A stretch of DNA of 64,000 bases from Lutjanus erythropterus (Eukaryota; Chordata; Actinopteri; Lutjaniformes; Lutjanidae). The notes beneath the pieces are model-generated. The model was given only the letters and a program-made list of their open reading frames with translations. It searched no databases and was not told where the DNA came from. Below, piece after piece: positions 11,761-22,320 of the stretch. The stretch spans positions 10,634,331-10,698,330 of the forward strand of contig CM034613.1 in the NCBI GenBank assembly GCA_020091685.1, read 5' to 3'. Positions within the stretch are counted from its first letter, which is position 1. The number at the start of each line of letters is the position of its first letter. The position numbers were made by a program, and so were the translations under genes.

Positions 11761-11992
11761 TCAGATCCGCTCCGACGCTATGCGTATGACCGCGTCTCTC
11801 TCTGCAAGGCGAGCACCACCGGAGAGACCCGCACGCTGCTGCCGCTGCCGCCGCCGCCGCTGACCGACCGCCCGCCCGCCCGCACGCCACTACCAAAACA
11901 CCGGCAGAGCAGCGACCCAGGCCGGGCAACGTGAGCGGGAGACACCGTCGCTGATTCACCTCCACCGGGGGAGAAGGAGAGCGACATTAAAG
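11761..11992 (+). other. dgkh: Non-coding exon 1 (5' UTR) of the DGK gene
   Basis: The right edge is the donor TAAAG|GTAAAT at 11,992/11,993; the left edge is nominal because the transcription start is unknown. The exon is GC-rich with CCG/CGC triplet runs (about 11,838-11,885). A weaker alternative donor, CAAC|GTGAGC, lies at 11,930/11,931. The only ATGs in it are the in-frame pair at 11,780 and 11,786, which open the short uORF listed separately. The exon joins to the acceptor at 14,005/14,006. That it belongs to this gene is inferred from position, strand and splice-site quality, not from a transcript. Confidence 0.5.
11780..11863 (+). other. Upstream ORF, 27 codons, arginine-rich
   Basis: Reading from ATG 11,780 gives a 27-residue peptide beginning MRMTASLSARR and ending CRCRRRR, with a TGA stop at 11,861-11,863. 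The C-terminal basic run comes from the CGC/CCG triplet tract. The uORF starts and ends within exon 1, so it would act as a conventional non-overlapping uORF if transcription starts upstream of 11,780. No ATG occurs in the exon 2 leader, so this would be the only upstream ATG frame before the main start. Translation is unproven. Confidence 0.4.
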
Positions 11993-12662
11993 GTAAATAA
12001 TATCCATATTTTATCGACACATGAGAGCACGGAGCGGTTTATATTAGTGCAGAGGAGGAGGAGGTGGTGGCCGTCCAGGCAGGCAGGCAGGTCGCTGATT
12101 TATGTTATCGCGTTTGTGACAGCTGAGCCGACTGAGCCCATTTGACCAAAATGCGGGAGTCAAATTGAATATTGGAAATTTATTTTGCCGCCGATAGCTC
12201 CTTACAGCAAACAGCGATACGGACGGAATGAATGATCAAGCTGGCTGAGGCGCACGACAGCCTGTTGTGCATCAGATTTTGTTTATTTTTCATGTTTTTT
12301 GAACACGAAAGCCGCAGAAACACAGCGTAACACGCCGAAGTCCCATATATTTGTGCACAGTTCTTACATTTCAGTCTGCTTTTAGCATTTATGCGTTCAA
12401 GTTTGGTGTCATTCGGGGGCGGCAGTGAAGTGAGATGCAGACAGGTTTTTGTGTCCACATCGTAATCAAGGAAACGCGCGCGCGCACGCACACACACATA
12501 CACACACAGCCTGCATATATGCACTTTGTTGGTGCATACTCATATATGACACTTAGCGGCACATGCGTCCATGTGTGATGATGTTAGTGCAGGGTCTGTC
12601 TTCCTGTAATGAGCCATATGATCATTACCATCATCCCTCTACTGTATTTGCCCCTAATGCCC

Positions 12663-13446
12663 ACACTGTAAAAATAAACTATTTGTTTTAACTCTGTTTG
12701 GACTGCCTCGAAATGTTTTAGTTATTTTATTTTAACGGTACAAAACAAATAAACTTTTCTAGTCAACTATGACTTACGATCACTCAATCAGTCACTGGGT
12801 AGTCTTAAGGTGTGTTACAGACATGCAGTAAACTTTCATCACATTTGTTTTAAAACTGTAAAATAAGGTTCTCACAAGAGTTTTAACCCACACTATGCAT
12901 GATGGGAAGTCAAGTTAATTTAATGAGTTGATCGAACTCTGTGTACTGTGCATTTATTCGGCTCATCATTCCAAGTCAAAAGTTAGAGGAACTCATGTTT
13001 ATAAGTTATGAAGTGTTCTGAAAATATAAAATGATCTACTAGAAATATTTAGTTGACTGAATTTGAAAAATGTATTTATTTGAATGATCAAAACATAAAC
13101 TTTTCTAGTCAAATAAACTTGATATCAATTCAGTTGTTCTTGAGAAGACATGTTTGCAGTGTTTTCATTATTGTGCAGCTATGACTTAACTTAAAGTGTT
13201 ATAGAGAGTTTTTATCATATATGTTTTCAAGCTATAAAAAAGAAGGGTTTTGAGCTGAATCAATGCATGCATGGATGGATTGTGTGTGTGTTTTTTAGAA
13301 ACATAATTTATTAAGATGATTGAACTCTGTACAGTACATTCATTCAACTCATTTCAAAAGACTTCAAGTCAGAATAACTCATATAAGTTCTGGGAAAGTA
13401 AATATTAGAAATTTTAAGATGAATTAAATTGAGTAAATAAAACTTG
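12663..13446. mobile_element. AT-rich MITE of the CACTGTAAAAA family in intron 1
   Basis: It begins CACACTGTAAAAATAAAC and contains internal duplications (AAACTTTTCTAGTCAA occurs at about 12,750 and 13,097). It is AT-rich with no frame. The right end is not clearly defined and abuts the hAT-like copy at 13,447. Confidence 0.45.
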
Positions 13447-13714
13447 TGGGGCTCCAACTAACAATTATTTTAATTTTTTAGATCATTTATGATATAAATT
13501 GAATAGTTGCTTGATCCATAAAATGATGATCACTGCCACAACCCTCAGATATTAAGTTAACTGTTATAAAGGAGTCAAAAATGATAATATTCACATTGGA
13601 GAAGCTGAAATCAGAGAACTTTTAACTTTTTCTCATTAAAAAACACTCAAACCCCTTAATCGATTACCAAAGTATTTAGCAGTTAATTTAATTGACTAAT
13701 CGTTGCAGCTCGAC
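13447..13714 (+). mobile_element. hAT-like MITE (GGGCTGCAACTAACGATTATTTT family) in intron 1
   Basis: It starts GGGGCTCCAACTAACAATTATTTT-like and ends TAATCGTTGCAGCTC. It shares its internal order (TAGTTGCTTGATCCATAAAATG, AATATTCACATT, GAGAA..TCAGAGAA, AATCGATTA) with the well-bounded copy at 52,976. Its right end is only about 200 bp from the exon 2 pyrimidine tract. Confidence 0.65.
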
Positions 13715-14005
13715 TTTATTTAAACACACGGGAAGGGCTTTATAAACTGTAAAACCTCAAAGTATTTTCTCACAAGTGCAGGAAGAAGTGAAGCGGAACT
13801 AAGAAAGAGAAGTGGCCGTCATTGTCTCTCTAACTGAAAGAGTATCAGGCGACAGACGAGGAGGAAGAATGATTAAGAGTAGTTGAAGAAGAAGAGTTTG
13901 TTTATATGTTCCTTAACTTCCAGCGAGGTGGCTGCCAGCTCTCCCCTCCTCCTCCTCTCCTCTTTTTCTCTCCTAATCAATAATTCATTCCTCCATCTTT
14001 TCCAG

Positions 14006-14261
14006 AGTTGGCTGCGGATAGAGAGATCGGTGAGAGGACGAGTGTGGCGTCCCGGAGCCTGCTGTCCCATTCGTCATCCTCTCCTCTCTTTCCTCCTCTT
14101 AGCCGAGCTTTCACCTCGCCAAATTCCACTCTTTTCCCTCCTCTTCTTCTCCTCTTTTATTCAGAAGTCGTCCTCTTCTGCACCCGGGAAAAACTTTGCA
14201 TCCATTTCTACATCCTCCACACCTCTGTCCTCTCACTTTCCCTGTCGTCCCTGAGCCCGTC
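14006..14261 (+). other. dgkh: 5' UTR part of exon 2
   Basis: The acceptor is CATCTTTTCCAG|AGTTGG at 14,005/14,006. It is preceded by a long pyrimidine tract (about 13,930-13,972) and a branch-point-like CTAAT at about 13,972. The leader is strongly pyrimidine-rich on the + strand and contains no ATG before the one at 14,262. An acceptor two bases downstream (CAGAG) would shift the boundary to 14,008 without affecting coding. Confidence 0.6.
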
Positions 14262-14354
14262 ATGGCGTCCAAACTGAACCCCAACGTCCTGTACGTGGCG
14301 GAGCATGGCGAATCGCTGGGGTCTCCCCAAGCCGACTCTGAAAGGACTCATATT
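14262..14354 (+). CDS. dgkh: DGK coding exon 2: N-terminal 31 codons
   Basis: ATG at 14,262 lies in strong context (G at -3, G at +4) and opens a 31-codon exon beginning MASKLNPNVLYVAEHG and ending SERTHI. It terminates in phase 0 at a consensus donor, ATT|GTAAGT (14,354/14,355). The frame would hit a stop inside the intron at about 14,403, so coding depends on splicing. Joined to exon 3, the frame continues into GEESSDSDGEQE...KLIRKVSTSGQIRAK. I do not recognise this N-terminal peptide: it has no signal peptide, membrane segment or known motif. In the mammalian DGKD/DGKH proteins I recall, the acidic SSDS segment follows an Ala/Pro/Gly-rich leader, so this may be a fish-specific or alternative first coding exon. 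The choice of start rests on the Kozak context, the absence of nearer upstream ATGs in exon 2, and the phase match. Confidence 0.68.
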
Positions 14355-14511
14355 GTAAGTACCGTTCAGTCTACTGTGTGTTTAAACCTGCAAAAGTCTG
14401 TGTAAAAATATAGCAGAAGGGATTTACTTTCAGGTTTCACTGCTTCATGAGAAGTAACTACTGTCTCTGTAGTGCCAGATTTGCTTTACAGTTGTGTGTC
14501 AGTTGCACACC

Positions 14512-14890
14512 TTAAAGGGAACGTTCGGATCTTTTGAAGTGGAGTTGTATGAGGAACTTATCCATAGTCGGTGTATTACCTACAGTAGATGGTGGTCACC
14601 CCTTGTTTGGAGAAGCGGCAGGAGTACTGGTTTAGGAAGCTAAGCAATCCATTGCTGTGGACAGGGTTACTTTAGCTACCTAAAGAAAATGGTTTCAGTG
14701 TACTCTATATTTAGAATATTTTCACCTCTTTATTTTGCCGTCAGACAGGTTTTGACAAGAAACGGCTGTTATGTGAGCAAAATATTCTTCTTTCAAAGCA
14801 ACCGAACTCCATAGACAAAAACAGTAATTTTACCTCACAGAACACAGGAGTTGTTGGTCAACTGCTGGTTTGATTGGTTAGTTAGTTTGT
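14512..14890 (+). mobile_element. TTAA-type non-autonomous element, copy 1 (start of intron 2)
   Basis: It begins TTAAAGGGAACGTTCGGATC and follows the same order of words as the copy at 17,796: TTGAAGTGGRGTTGTATGAGG, AGCRGCAGGAGTAC, TTTAGAATATTTT, GCCGTCAGACA, AACSGCTGTT. The right terminal repeat is eroded. It contains a pyrimidine-AG acceptor-like TTTTACCTCACAG ending at 14,840. Confidence 0.6.
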
Positions 14891-16829
14891 GTTATTTGTG
14901 TTATTTTGGTGTGTTTAAGGATTAGTTTAGAATCGTCTAAGTCACACAATTACCCAGATTGATATTTGGCTTATATGAAGGTAGTTTCCTGGTGGAAAAG
15001 GCTCTCTGACAGCAGGGTAAAGCACTGAAGATTGATTGATTTTTCAAATCCACGATTCTGTTTACATTTTTAAGTTAAAGTCACTATTGGATTCATTTTC
15101 TGTTTGACAGCTTTGCCATTGTTAGTCTATCAAGTTTCAGTTTGTAAAGATCAACATATGATTGGTTTTATGCCCTGACAACTGTCTCTTACATCTAAAA
15201 GATTCTTCTCGAAAAGATGGTAGACTTTAGTCTGGTATCAGTTGTGATGTAACGGCTGGTGAGCTGCACTTTGAAATGTTTTTTCTTCGGATGTCGCAAG
15301 TTGGCTGGGGTGAAGAGAAAAAAACAATACTGGGATTCACTAATTCTGCCTTTGATTTCGATCAGTTTTCAATTTAATATTGAAATTGCGACACTCCTAC
15401 TCAAAGGTTTTTTAACTGGCTCAAATACATTTTGCTGTTGACAATGCTGATTATTTTTGTTGCATTTTAAAAGGAGGTGGTGGCAAACTGATTCAGAGAT
15501 TCACAAAACTTGTTCATTTCAGATAGTTTTGCTCTTTTTAATGTGAGTTCTGGTGATTTCACATCGTCTCAACATTTATCAAATGATATGCTGACTGAAA
15601 TTATGTCCTAGTGAGACTCAGAGAGTCAGTTTATGACCTGAAGTCTGCAAGTGTGTGAGACTGTTTTTTCAGTCCCACACCTGCCTGTTCCTTCATGATA
15701 TAAACCCAACTCTACTCATCCTGTAGGGGAAATAAGACGTATACTGTAGATGCCTGGTATGGTTTTCAGCTGAAAGACAATCTGTAGGAGCTTTTTTTAA
15801 AAAAAAAATAAAATAAAAGTAGTGATTTCACAGCAACTTGGCACTGGACATCTGAATCTTCACCATATAAGGGCCAAAGTCTCAAAGTAAACAGTTGAAT
15901 CTTCTCAGCACACAGGAAGTGATGAATCGAAACATAAACCATGTGTTCATCAGAAAAGAACAAGTCCAGAGACGTTCATTCATTTCCAGTAAGGTGAAAC
16001 AACCAGGGCACAAAGGTGTGAACAGACATCTTCAGTGGTCTTTCATTCAACTTTCATTTTGTGAGTAGCAAGTAGAACTGGGACTGAATTGGGACTGAGA
16101 AGTGAGTCCCAATTCTCTATATTTTTAATTTAAAAAGTACGGGAATAAATCAATTTCTCAAAAATTATCCAAGGAAATCTCTGAAGGGCTTTAGTTACCA
16201 CTGATGACCCTGAGACAATGACCCAATGATATAATACTCTAAAATGTAGTTTTTGGTGTATAATTTAAAATTACACATATAAAACCAATATTTACAAAAT
16301 GTCCTTTTAATTTGAAATTTCAACGGACATAGAAAAACAGAAGAATTACATGAATAATTCAAGCAGTTTAGCAGTTAACAGAATTAAATCCTGAAGGAGT
16401 GGAAAACAATCTGGGAAAACAGCTTTTAGACCATCATGCAGCGCTCCCAACATAACAACTATCTCGCTACATTTGGCAACTTTTAAGACCCCTTTGGCAA
16501 CTTTTTTTTTTTCTCCAAAAAAAGCAAATAGCAACACTACTAGTGACTTTTTGGACAGACCTTAACTCCTGTCCTTGTGGGGAGTTGCCAGCATTTCTCT
16601 AACGTGGCTCACTGGACTGTCTGGGTTCAGTGGGTGTGAAACTGCAGCAGCATGTTCGGTCGACCAATCATCAGCCAGAGACTTGAATGAGCTGTGAATG
16701 TGCATCCAATAAATGATCCAAATCATATTTTAAATGCTTTAACTTTACTATGCAAGTTTTTTTGTCAGAATAGACCACTAAAAAAGAAAACAGCTGATGA
16801 TACAGTCAGTTTAAATTAACATAATTTTT
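14891..16829. other. Intron 2 sequence without recognisable features
   Basis: AT-rich, with A/T runs near 15,795-15,820 and 16,499-16,512. No exon, known repeat core or RNA gene is recognised. Confidence 0.5.
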
Positions 16830-17185
16830 TTCAGATTGTTATGCCTCTGTGTCGGCAACATTCTTCAAATTTGGCACAAATGCCCACTCGGACTCAAGAA
16901 TTCATTTACAAGATTTTGGTGGTCAAAGTTCAAGGTCACTGTGACCTCATACCTGTCCCATTCTTGTTGATGCGTATCTCAGGGACACAAAAGTCCACTT
17001 GGATTCAAGGATGAGTTGAATTAAATTTGGAGGTCAAAGGTCAACATCACAGTGACTCACGTCCTTCCCGTTTTTGTGAATGCGATATCTCAACACCTTG
17101 AGGGAAACGTCCACTTGGACTCGAGAGTAAACTGATTAGATTTTGGTGGTCGAAGGTCAAGGTCACAGTCGCCTATGACTCTGTG
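16830..17185 (+). repeat. Hormone-response-motif repeat, three tandem units
   Basis: Three units of about 112-118 bp share RTCCACTYGGAYTCAAGG and GGTCAAAGKTCAAGGTCA. Unit 1 holds a perfect palindromic AGGTCA-CTG-TGACCT at 16,933-16,947; unit 2 holds a DR1 (AGGTCAAAGGTCA) near 17,032. The same family is at 39.7, 42.7 (reverse) and 51.5 kb. Confidence 0.75.
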
Positions 17186-17795
17186 CTCAGGACTTTTTGT
17201 ACCGACCTGAGACATGGCTCGGTGATGTGCCGGAGCCATGGTCACCCACTACTAAATACTATAAGCTATAAGCCTCATGAACCAAAACCCACAAACAACA
17301 GCACCACCTTCCCCTCCCTACTTCTGTCAGTCCAAACCAGCCTGCAGTTCTCTTCAGCTCACCTCAGTTCCGGTTTTGAGATCTACTTTTCTGTAGTTAG
17401 CAGTTTTTGTATGTGTCTGGGTGGTTAATGACACACGTTCCTGTGGTGTGACAAACTCAGAACACACATTTCCTGTTGCTTTACAAGATCTTTAAATTCT
17501 CGTCACGCATGTTTGGGGCTGCTTGAGTTTATAATCCCAGAATTTCTAAAATCTGGCTACGTTTTTTTTCCTTAAGTTTTTTTTTTTTAAGAAATGCAGT
17601 CTAAAAACAGTAAACAATACAGTAAACTTGGCAGCTGCAGATCACTTAACAGATGTAGCTAAAGCCGACTGGATTGCTCACAGTCCTCAGAATAGCATCC
17701 TATCAACCAAATGCGGCAAACTAGAGTTTCTCCTTAAAAAAAAGGGTTTCTCCTAGGTTTTGGTTACAGGACAAATGACCTCTGTGTAGTAAAAA
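17186..17795. other. Intron 2 stretch, no feature
   Basis: Mixed sequence with a T-rich run at about 17,563-17,588. No exon or recognised repeat. Confidence 0.45.
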
Positions 17796-18222
17796 TTAAA
17801 GGGATAGTTTGGATTATTTGAAGTGGGGTTGTATGAGGTATTTATCTATATGAACATTTTCAGTAAATGGCAGTCGGCATGCCCCCAGTTTGAACAAGCA
17901 GCAGGAGTACAGAAGCTAAGCAATGTAGCATAGTGGACAGGGTCAGCAACAAAATGTATTTTGGCTCCCGAAAAAATTCCGTATCAGTTTTAGTGTACGC
18001 TATACTTAGAATATTTTAACTGCTTTACCGTCAGACAACCTTTTCTGACAGGAAACCGCTGTTTTATAAGCCAAATATCGCTAATTTAATTTTTATCTTG
18101 CAGAATATGGAAGTTGCTGACCTACTGCTGCCTCGTTCTTCTAGTTTATTTGTGTAATTGTGTGACTTTGGTCAACTAAACTAAAATCTATGTACCTCAA
18201 ATAGTCTGAACTATCTCTTTAA
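17796..18222 (+). mobile_element. TTAA-type non-autonomous element, copy 2 (just upstream of exon 3)
   Basis: A 427-bp element with terminal inverted repeats: the left end TTAAAGGGATAGTTTGGATT pairs with the right end AATAGTCTGAACTATCTCTTTAA, about 22 of 26 positions matching. The ends are TTAA. It lies 85 bp before the exon 3 acceptor and carries its own acceptor-like TTTTTATCTTGCAG ending at 18,103. No coding capacity. Confidence 0.7.
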
Positions 18223-18307
18223 GTAAATTTGTGCTTTGAAGGACTTCAGATGTTATATATTAGTGATATCAGGCTCAAATTTTCAGTAACTCTTTGTCTT
18301 CTTGCAG

Positions 18308-18412
18308 GCTGGTGAAGCCGGAGAAGAGTCATCAGACAGCGACGGGGAACAAGAAGAGACGTCGCACAAGTTGATCCGCAAAGTGTCGACTTCGGGACAG
18401 ATAAGGGCCAAG
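18308..18412 (+). CDS. dgkh: DGK coding exon 3: acidic SSDS segment and KLIRKVSTSGQIRAK motif
   Basis: The exon is 105 nt (35 codons, phase 0 at both ends). It is bounded by a strong acceptor (TGTCTTCTTGCAG|GCT) and a donor, GCCAAG|GTAGGA. The translation starts AGEAGEESSDSDGEQEE and ends KLIRKVSTSGQIRAK. The segment KLIRKVSTSGQIR immediately precedes the PH domain in vertebrate type II diacylglycerol kinases delta and eta, as I recall those proteins; this is the firmest gene identification in the window. The acidic serine-rich run looks like a CK2-type substrate region (inference). The ATG-less open frame continues into the intron and then stops, and the antisense frame over this exon is a shadow. 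The next exon should open the PH domain and lies beyond 64,000 or was not recognisable by eye. Confidence 0.85.
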
Positions 18413-19049
18413 GTAGGAAAAAAACAAAGTGAAAGGAAATATATGCGTGTTCTTATAGCTTCTGCAATGTTTTTATCCATTAAACAGAGTTCCTAGGGCC
18501 TCTGGAGTATCATCAAATCTGAGATTTTCTTTCACAACTTATTCTTTCACCATCTTGTATTATAGATGTTGGTTTTCAGCTATTTTTTGGACATTTTTGA
18601 AACCCATTTTGAGAGCTTTTTTTTAAAACTTTATACATATTAAAACAGGACTTCACCAAGGTAAAAAGCAACATTAGCGAGCCACGGAGGGATAAAATAT
18701 TTAGTTTTGTGCAAGTGCTCTGGAACGTTGTTGGGGAAAGTCATGGAAAAGTCATGGAAGTTTTCATCAGGGTCATGCTGGGAGGCCTGATTAAACATTT
18801 GAGCTGCTCATTTATTTAAGAGGAATTATAAACTTTTAAACATCTCACCGAGAAATGGATGTGTGCATAAGACATTTGAAGGACATTTACCTTTATCTGA
18901 CACTTTACTGTCACTTCTTAGAGGATCTTTCACTCTATCTGTGTGCTCGGTTGTCTCTTTTTGACTTAAATCAGATGTTTGATCCTATCCGACCCTTGCT
19001 TGTGTCTGCTCAGGACGTCTCACTTCCTGCTCAGGCTCTGGCCCACTTC
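18413..19049. other. Start of the long intron 3, no feature
   Basis: Ordinary AT-rich intron sequence following the exon 3 donor. No second exon is found nearby. Confidence 0.5.
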
Positions 19050-19520
19050 CTGTCTGCTTACCGCCACTGTGATGACGAGTTGTGTTCAAATCTCTGACAT
19101 AATTACACAGTCACTTATTGGATTGCTAGCTGCAGTTGTTTTGGCCTCTGGACTGTGTTTTACAGGAAGATATTGATTGTTTAATACTCATCTGTTACTG
19201 GCAGATGCGCTCACACACACAAGTCTGCCTCATTAATTATTGATGAGCTCATATCCATAATGAGAAACACATCATTTTCACAGATAATTGTCCAAAAGAT
19301 TTCTATATATGTGTGTGGTTGTCTTGTGGGAATCGTTATCCATTACCTGCACTGACCATCAACTGCAAATCATGCGCTGATCAATATGAAACACATGATA
19401 CCCGGCAACCCCTGTCGTCATGGGGACAGCATCCCATAATGGCATATTTGTTCCTGGATCAGATAATGGTATTTGATATCAGCCTGGTATTGATCAGCTA
19501 ATCTCATCGGACACTGTTGT
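19050..19520. promoter_or_regulatory. Candidate conserved non-coding element in intron 3
   Basis: A non-repetitive, compositionally balanced stretch with dense homeodomain/POU-type words: ATTAATTATTGATGAGCTCAT, CTGCAAATCATGCGC, GATCAATATGAAAC. It includes a perfect ATGAGCTCAT palindrome at 19,243-19,252. The assignment rests on texture only; no alignment was possible. Confidence 0.3.
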
Positions 19521-20799
19521 AATGTGGTGTTGAGGCAGATGTGCACACGCCTATATATGGGCATGAGAACATCATAGAGTGTTGCCATGGTTTCAGTGGT
19601 GGATGCGAATTATAGGTGAAAGCCATGACTGCATAGTCATATTTTTACCTCTTTTCTATGTCAGTCGTGTAGTTTTGTCTGCATTTATTTCAAATTACCA
19701 GTAGAAAAAATAGTTAAAAAAAAAAAAATCTATCTAAATATCTATCCATCCATCCATCCATCCATCCATCCATATATATATATATATATATCCAAATTTG
19801 GTGGTAATGTTACAATTATAACGTCAGCAAGATTAGTTAGATTTCTGAGGCCATTATACTGACATTAAGGAGTAAGAAAACACTAAAAAACTGAAAACTA
19901 AAAAAAATGAAAACAAAACAAACAAAAAAACTGGACAGCATACACGCTGATACCAATACAGACAGATATTGCTGTGCAGACCCGATATCGGGCCAATAAT
20001 ATCAGCCACCTGTCTGGCTCTAATATCAAATACATGTAGAGGACAAAGCCTCAGTTTGAGAGCAGTGATGTCATCATGTAGCTCCCTTCCTATTGGCTGA
20101 AAGAAGCTGCTGATAGTAGCAGCTAAGAATCTCCGATTGACCAGCTGTCAGTCAAATTTGACAATGCCGTTACTAGTTCTTTGTATGTTTATGCTCCTGT
20201 GTGTGTTAGTGTTGATTAGATTGTGTGTATTTACGGTCATGTGACTTAGATTAAGCTAGTCATCGACTCCAGGATTACGCCTCGGTGACAACAATGGCCT
20301 GAGCGGATTAGTGTGTTGGTGTATCCCTTTGTTTGTTTGTTTGTGTACATATGGGTGAGGGCATTTGTTCATTGGTGTGTGTGTGTGTGTGTGTGCGTGC
20401 GTGTGTGTTTTGGGTGTATTTGGCGGCATATGTGCCAAATGTTACATATATATGTGCGTTTTATTTTCTTCTTTTCTGTCCCATGTTACCCATTGCCTCC
20501 CCTTATTTTTTCCTTTCTTTTTCCATCCTTGTTAGAGCAGCAGTCTGTTGGCGCTCTTGTTAAGAAGGTGCTAATTCTTATCCACTGTGACATGACATCC
20601 TGACACCATTAGATTAATTCAGTTCCTCACCCACAAGTCCCTAAATAATTGCACAGATGCAGCGATAGCCCTCAGAAGACTGGTGAGACGTTTGTGTTGG
20701 CTGTAATTAAATATCTTTGGGTTTAGAGACGAGCTTTTAGATACTGGAGCATCGGTTTTATCTCAGTAGAAGCCAGAAAGACTCGCTGAAGTCACTCCT
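19521..20799. repeat. Intron stretch with TCCA, TA and TG simple repeats
   Basis: (TCCA)n at about 19,744-19,773 runs into (TA)n to 19,790. Imperfect TG runs lie at about 20,373-20,409. No gene is supported in this interval. Confidence 0.65.
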
Positions 20800-21640
20800 T
20801 GTTGTTAATTGACCCCTCTTAAGTCCAGCCCCCTTTTGTTTTGTGCCTGAGGAGAAAAAGAAAATATAAATTATGGCAAGCAGCACAGAATGAGAGCCAA
20901 GAAGCAGCTCTTAGTGATGTCAGCCACCTCAATAGTAGTTGAAACTACAAACCAGCACAAAAATGACCATTATCAACATAAACCAGCATGTTGGTGTAAT
21001 CAGGCAGATACGGGTGGGGGTTGCGATCGCCAACCTGATTATTCTGGGGGGGGGGGTGACTCCATAACGTTGAGAATCACTGACCTAGGCTAATTTATAT
21101 TTAAAAGAAAACCAAATTTTGAAGATGGTTAAAGGATGTTGCTGGGGCACCTGTAAAAGTTAGCTCATGTTTGCAAAACATGACTTAACACTTGCTAAGT
21201 AGCTAGTCTACGTGAATCATTAGCGAGCCAGTTACGTCTGATAGCTAATGTTAGCAAACCACTAGCTAACCTATGGGACCTATGAAAGTAACATATGGTC
21301 ACAAATTAAAGTTAGCTTATAAAAAGCTAACTAACTAACCAGCTAAACAACATTAATTGTTAGCCAGATATTTAGGTATTGTTTTGCTCTGTAGCAAAAT
21401 TAATTATCTAACTATCTAGCTAATTGACATCAGCTGTTAGCTTGCCAGTTACATTTGATAGAAATGACAATAACATTAGCTAAGTTTAATATGTGACTAT
21501 ATATGTCACTTTTGCAGGTCCCCCCCAGCCACATCTTTTAACTATCTATGGTTTTGTTTTCAACATAGGTGAGCCTAGCACGTAGCATATTTAAGTACAG
21601 GAAACAGGAAAGGAGAAAGTTGACTGAGGTTCCAAACAAG
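20800..21640 (+). mobile_element. Dispersed repeat with THAP-like ORF start, copy 2
   Basis: Counterpart of 7,930-8,690 in the same orientation. ATG at 21,125 reads MVKGCCWGTCKS then TAG. The Cys spacing (CCxxxC) and sequence resemble the first residues of THAP-type proteins I recall from fish genomes; the zinc-finger remainder is absent. A G11 run lies at 21,046-21,056. Confidence 0.5.
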
Positions 21641-22144
21641 ACGGGACTCAGGGTGGGTTAGTTTTGTGAGGTTTGAAAATAATAGCCATGATTAAAGACT
21701 AAAAGAGTTTGGATTTGACTTCAGAGTGTGTTTCTTGCTGCACAGTTTCATGAAACATGCTTCATATTTTTTTGCTGTGTCACGTTAAGCCTTCTGTATT
21801 AAAAATTTACGCCCCCACCCTGCCAGGTTTATGTGCCAGGCAAATTCTGACACTATAAATGTTTTGTTGCAGCCGTTTTATTTTCTGTACTGTCATCATA
21901 GTGACTGTGACCTGGAGATCTGCTAACTAGATTGGATTTTAACGTGTGTGTTCTTGTTTTGACAGTCAGTTTCAGTTTTTGACCTGCAGCCTAAACTCTT
22001 TTTGACCTGCAGCCTAAAAGCTTTTTATTTTAGTCTTGCACCAGCCTGTTCGTGCAGAGATTATAAGAACCCAGCCCATCCTGCCGAGAAAATAAGACGC
22101 ATAAACCTCTCATGTTTCATTTTTGAAATAAAAATTGCTTGCTC

Positions 22145-22320
22145 TTAGGGTGTCAAGTGTTGAAGGCGCTAAGACATCTACCTCATAATCCACAATGTCT
22201 TTTCAGGTCTCTGTTGTATGTCATATTCTTTCTCCCCCTGTTTTTCCTGTCTGCCTCTTGACTGTATTCTGCTGATATATATTAAACCAGTTAAAAGCAA
22301 AAATGCCCCATAACTTTAAT
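22145..22320 (+). mobile_element. Degraded tRNA-derived SINE
   Basis: The tail TGTATGTCATATTCTTTCTCCCCCTG...CTGTCTGCC...AAAAGCAAAAATGCCCCA parallels the tail of the better-preserved SINE at 45,444. The head (AAGGCGCTAAGACATCTACC) is eroded. Confidence 0.45.

Noticed and set aside
11594-11965. Minus-strand Arg/Glu/Ala-rich frame at the promoter (divergent gene?)
   Set aside because: Produced by the CpG-rich and (CT)n composition; no conserved protein features. A divergent non-coding transcript cannot be excluded.
18283-18480. Minus-strand frame over exon 3
   Set aside because: Antisense shadow of the DGK exon; no minus-strand splice or promoter support.
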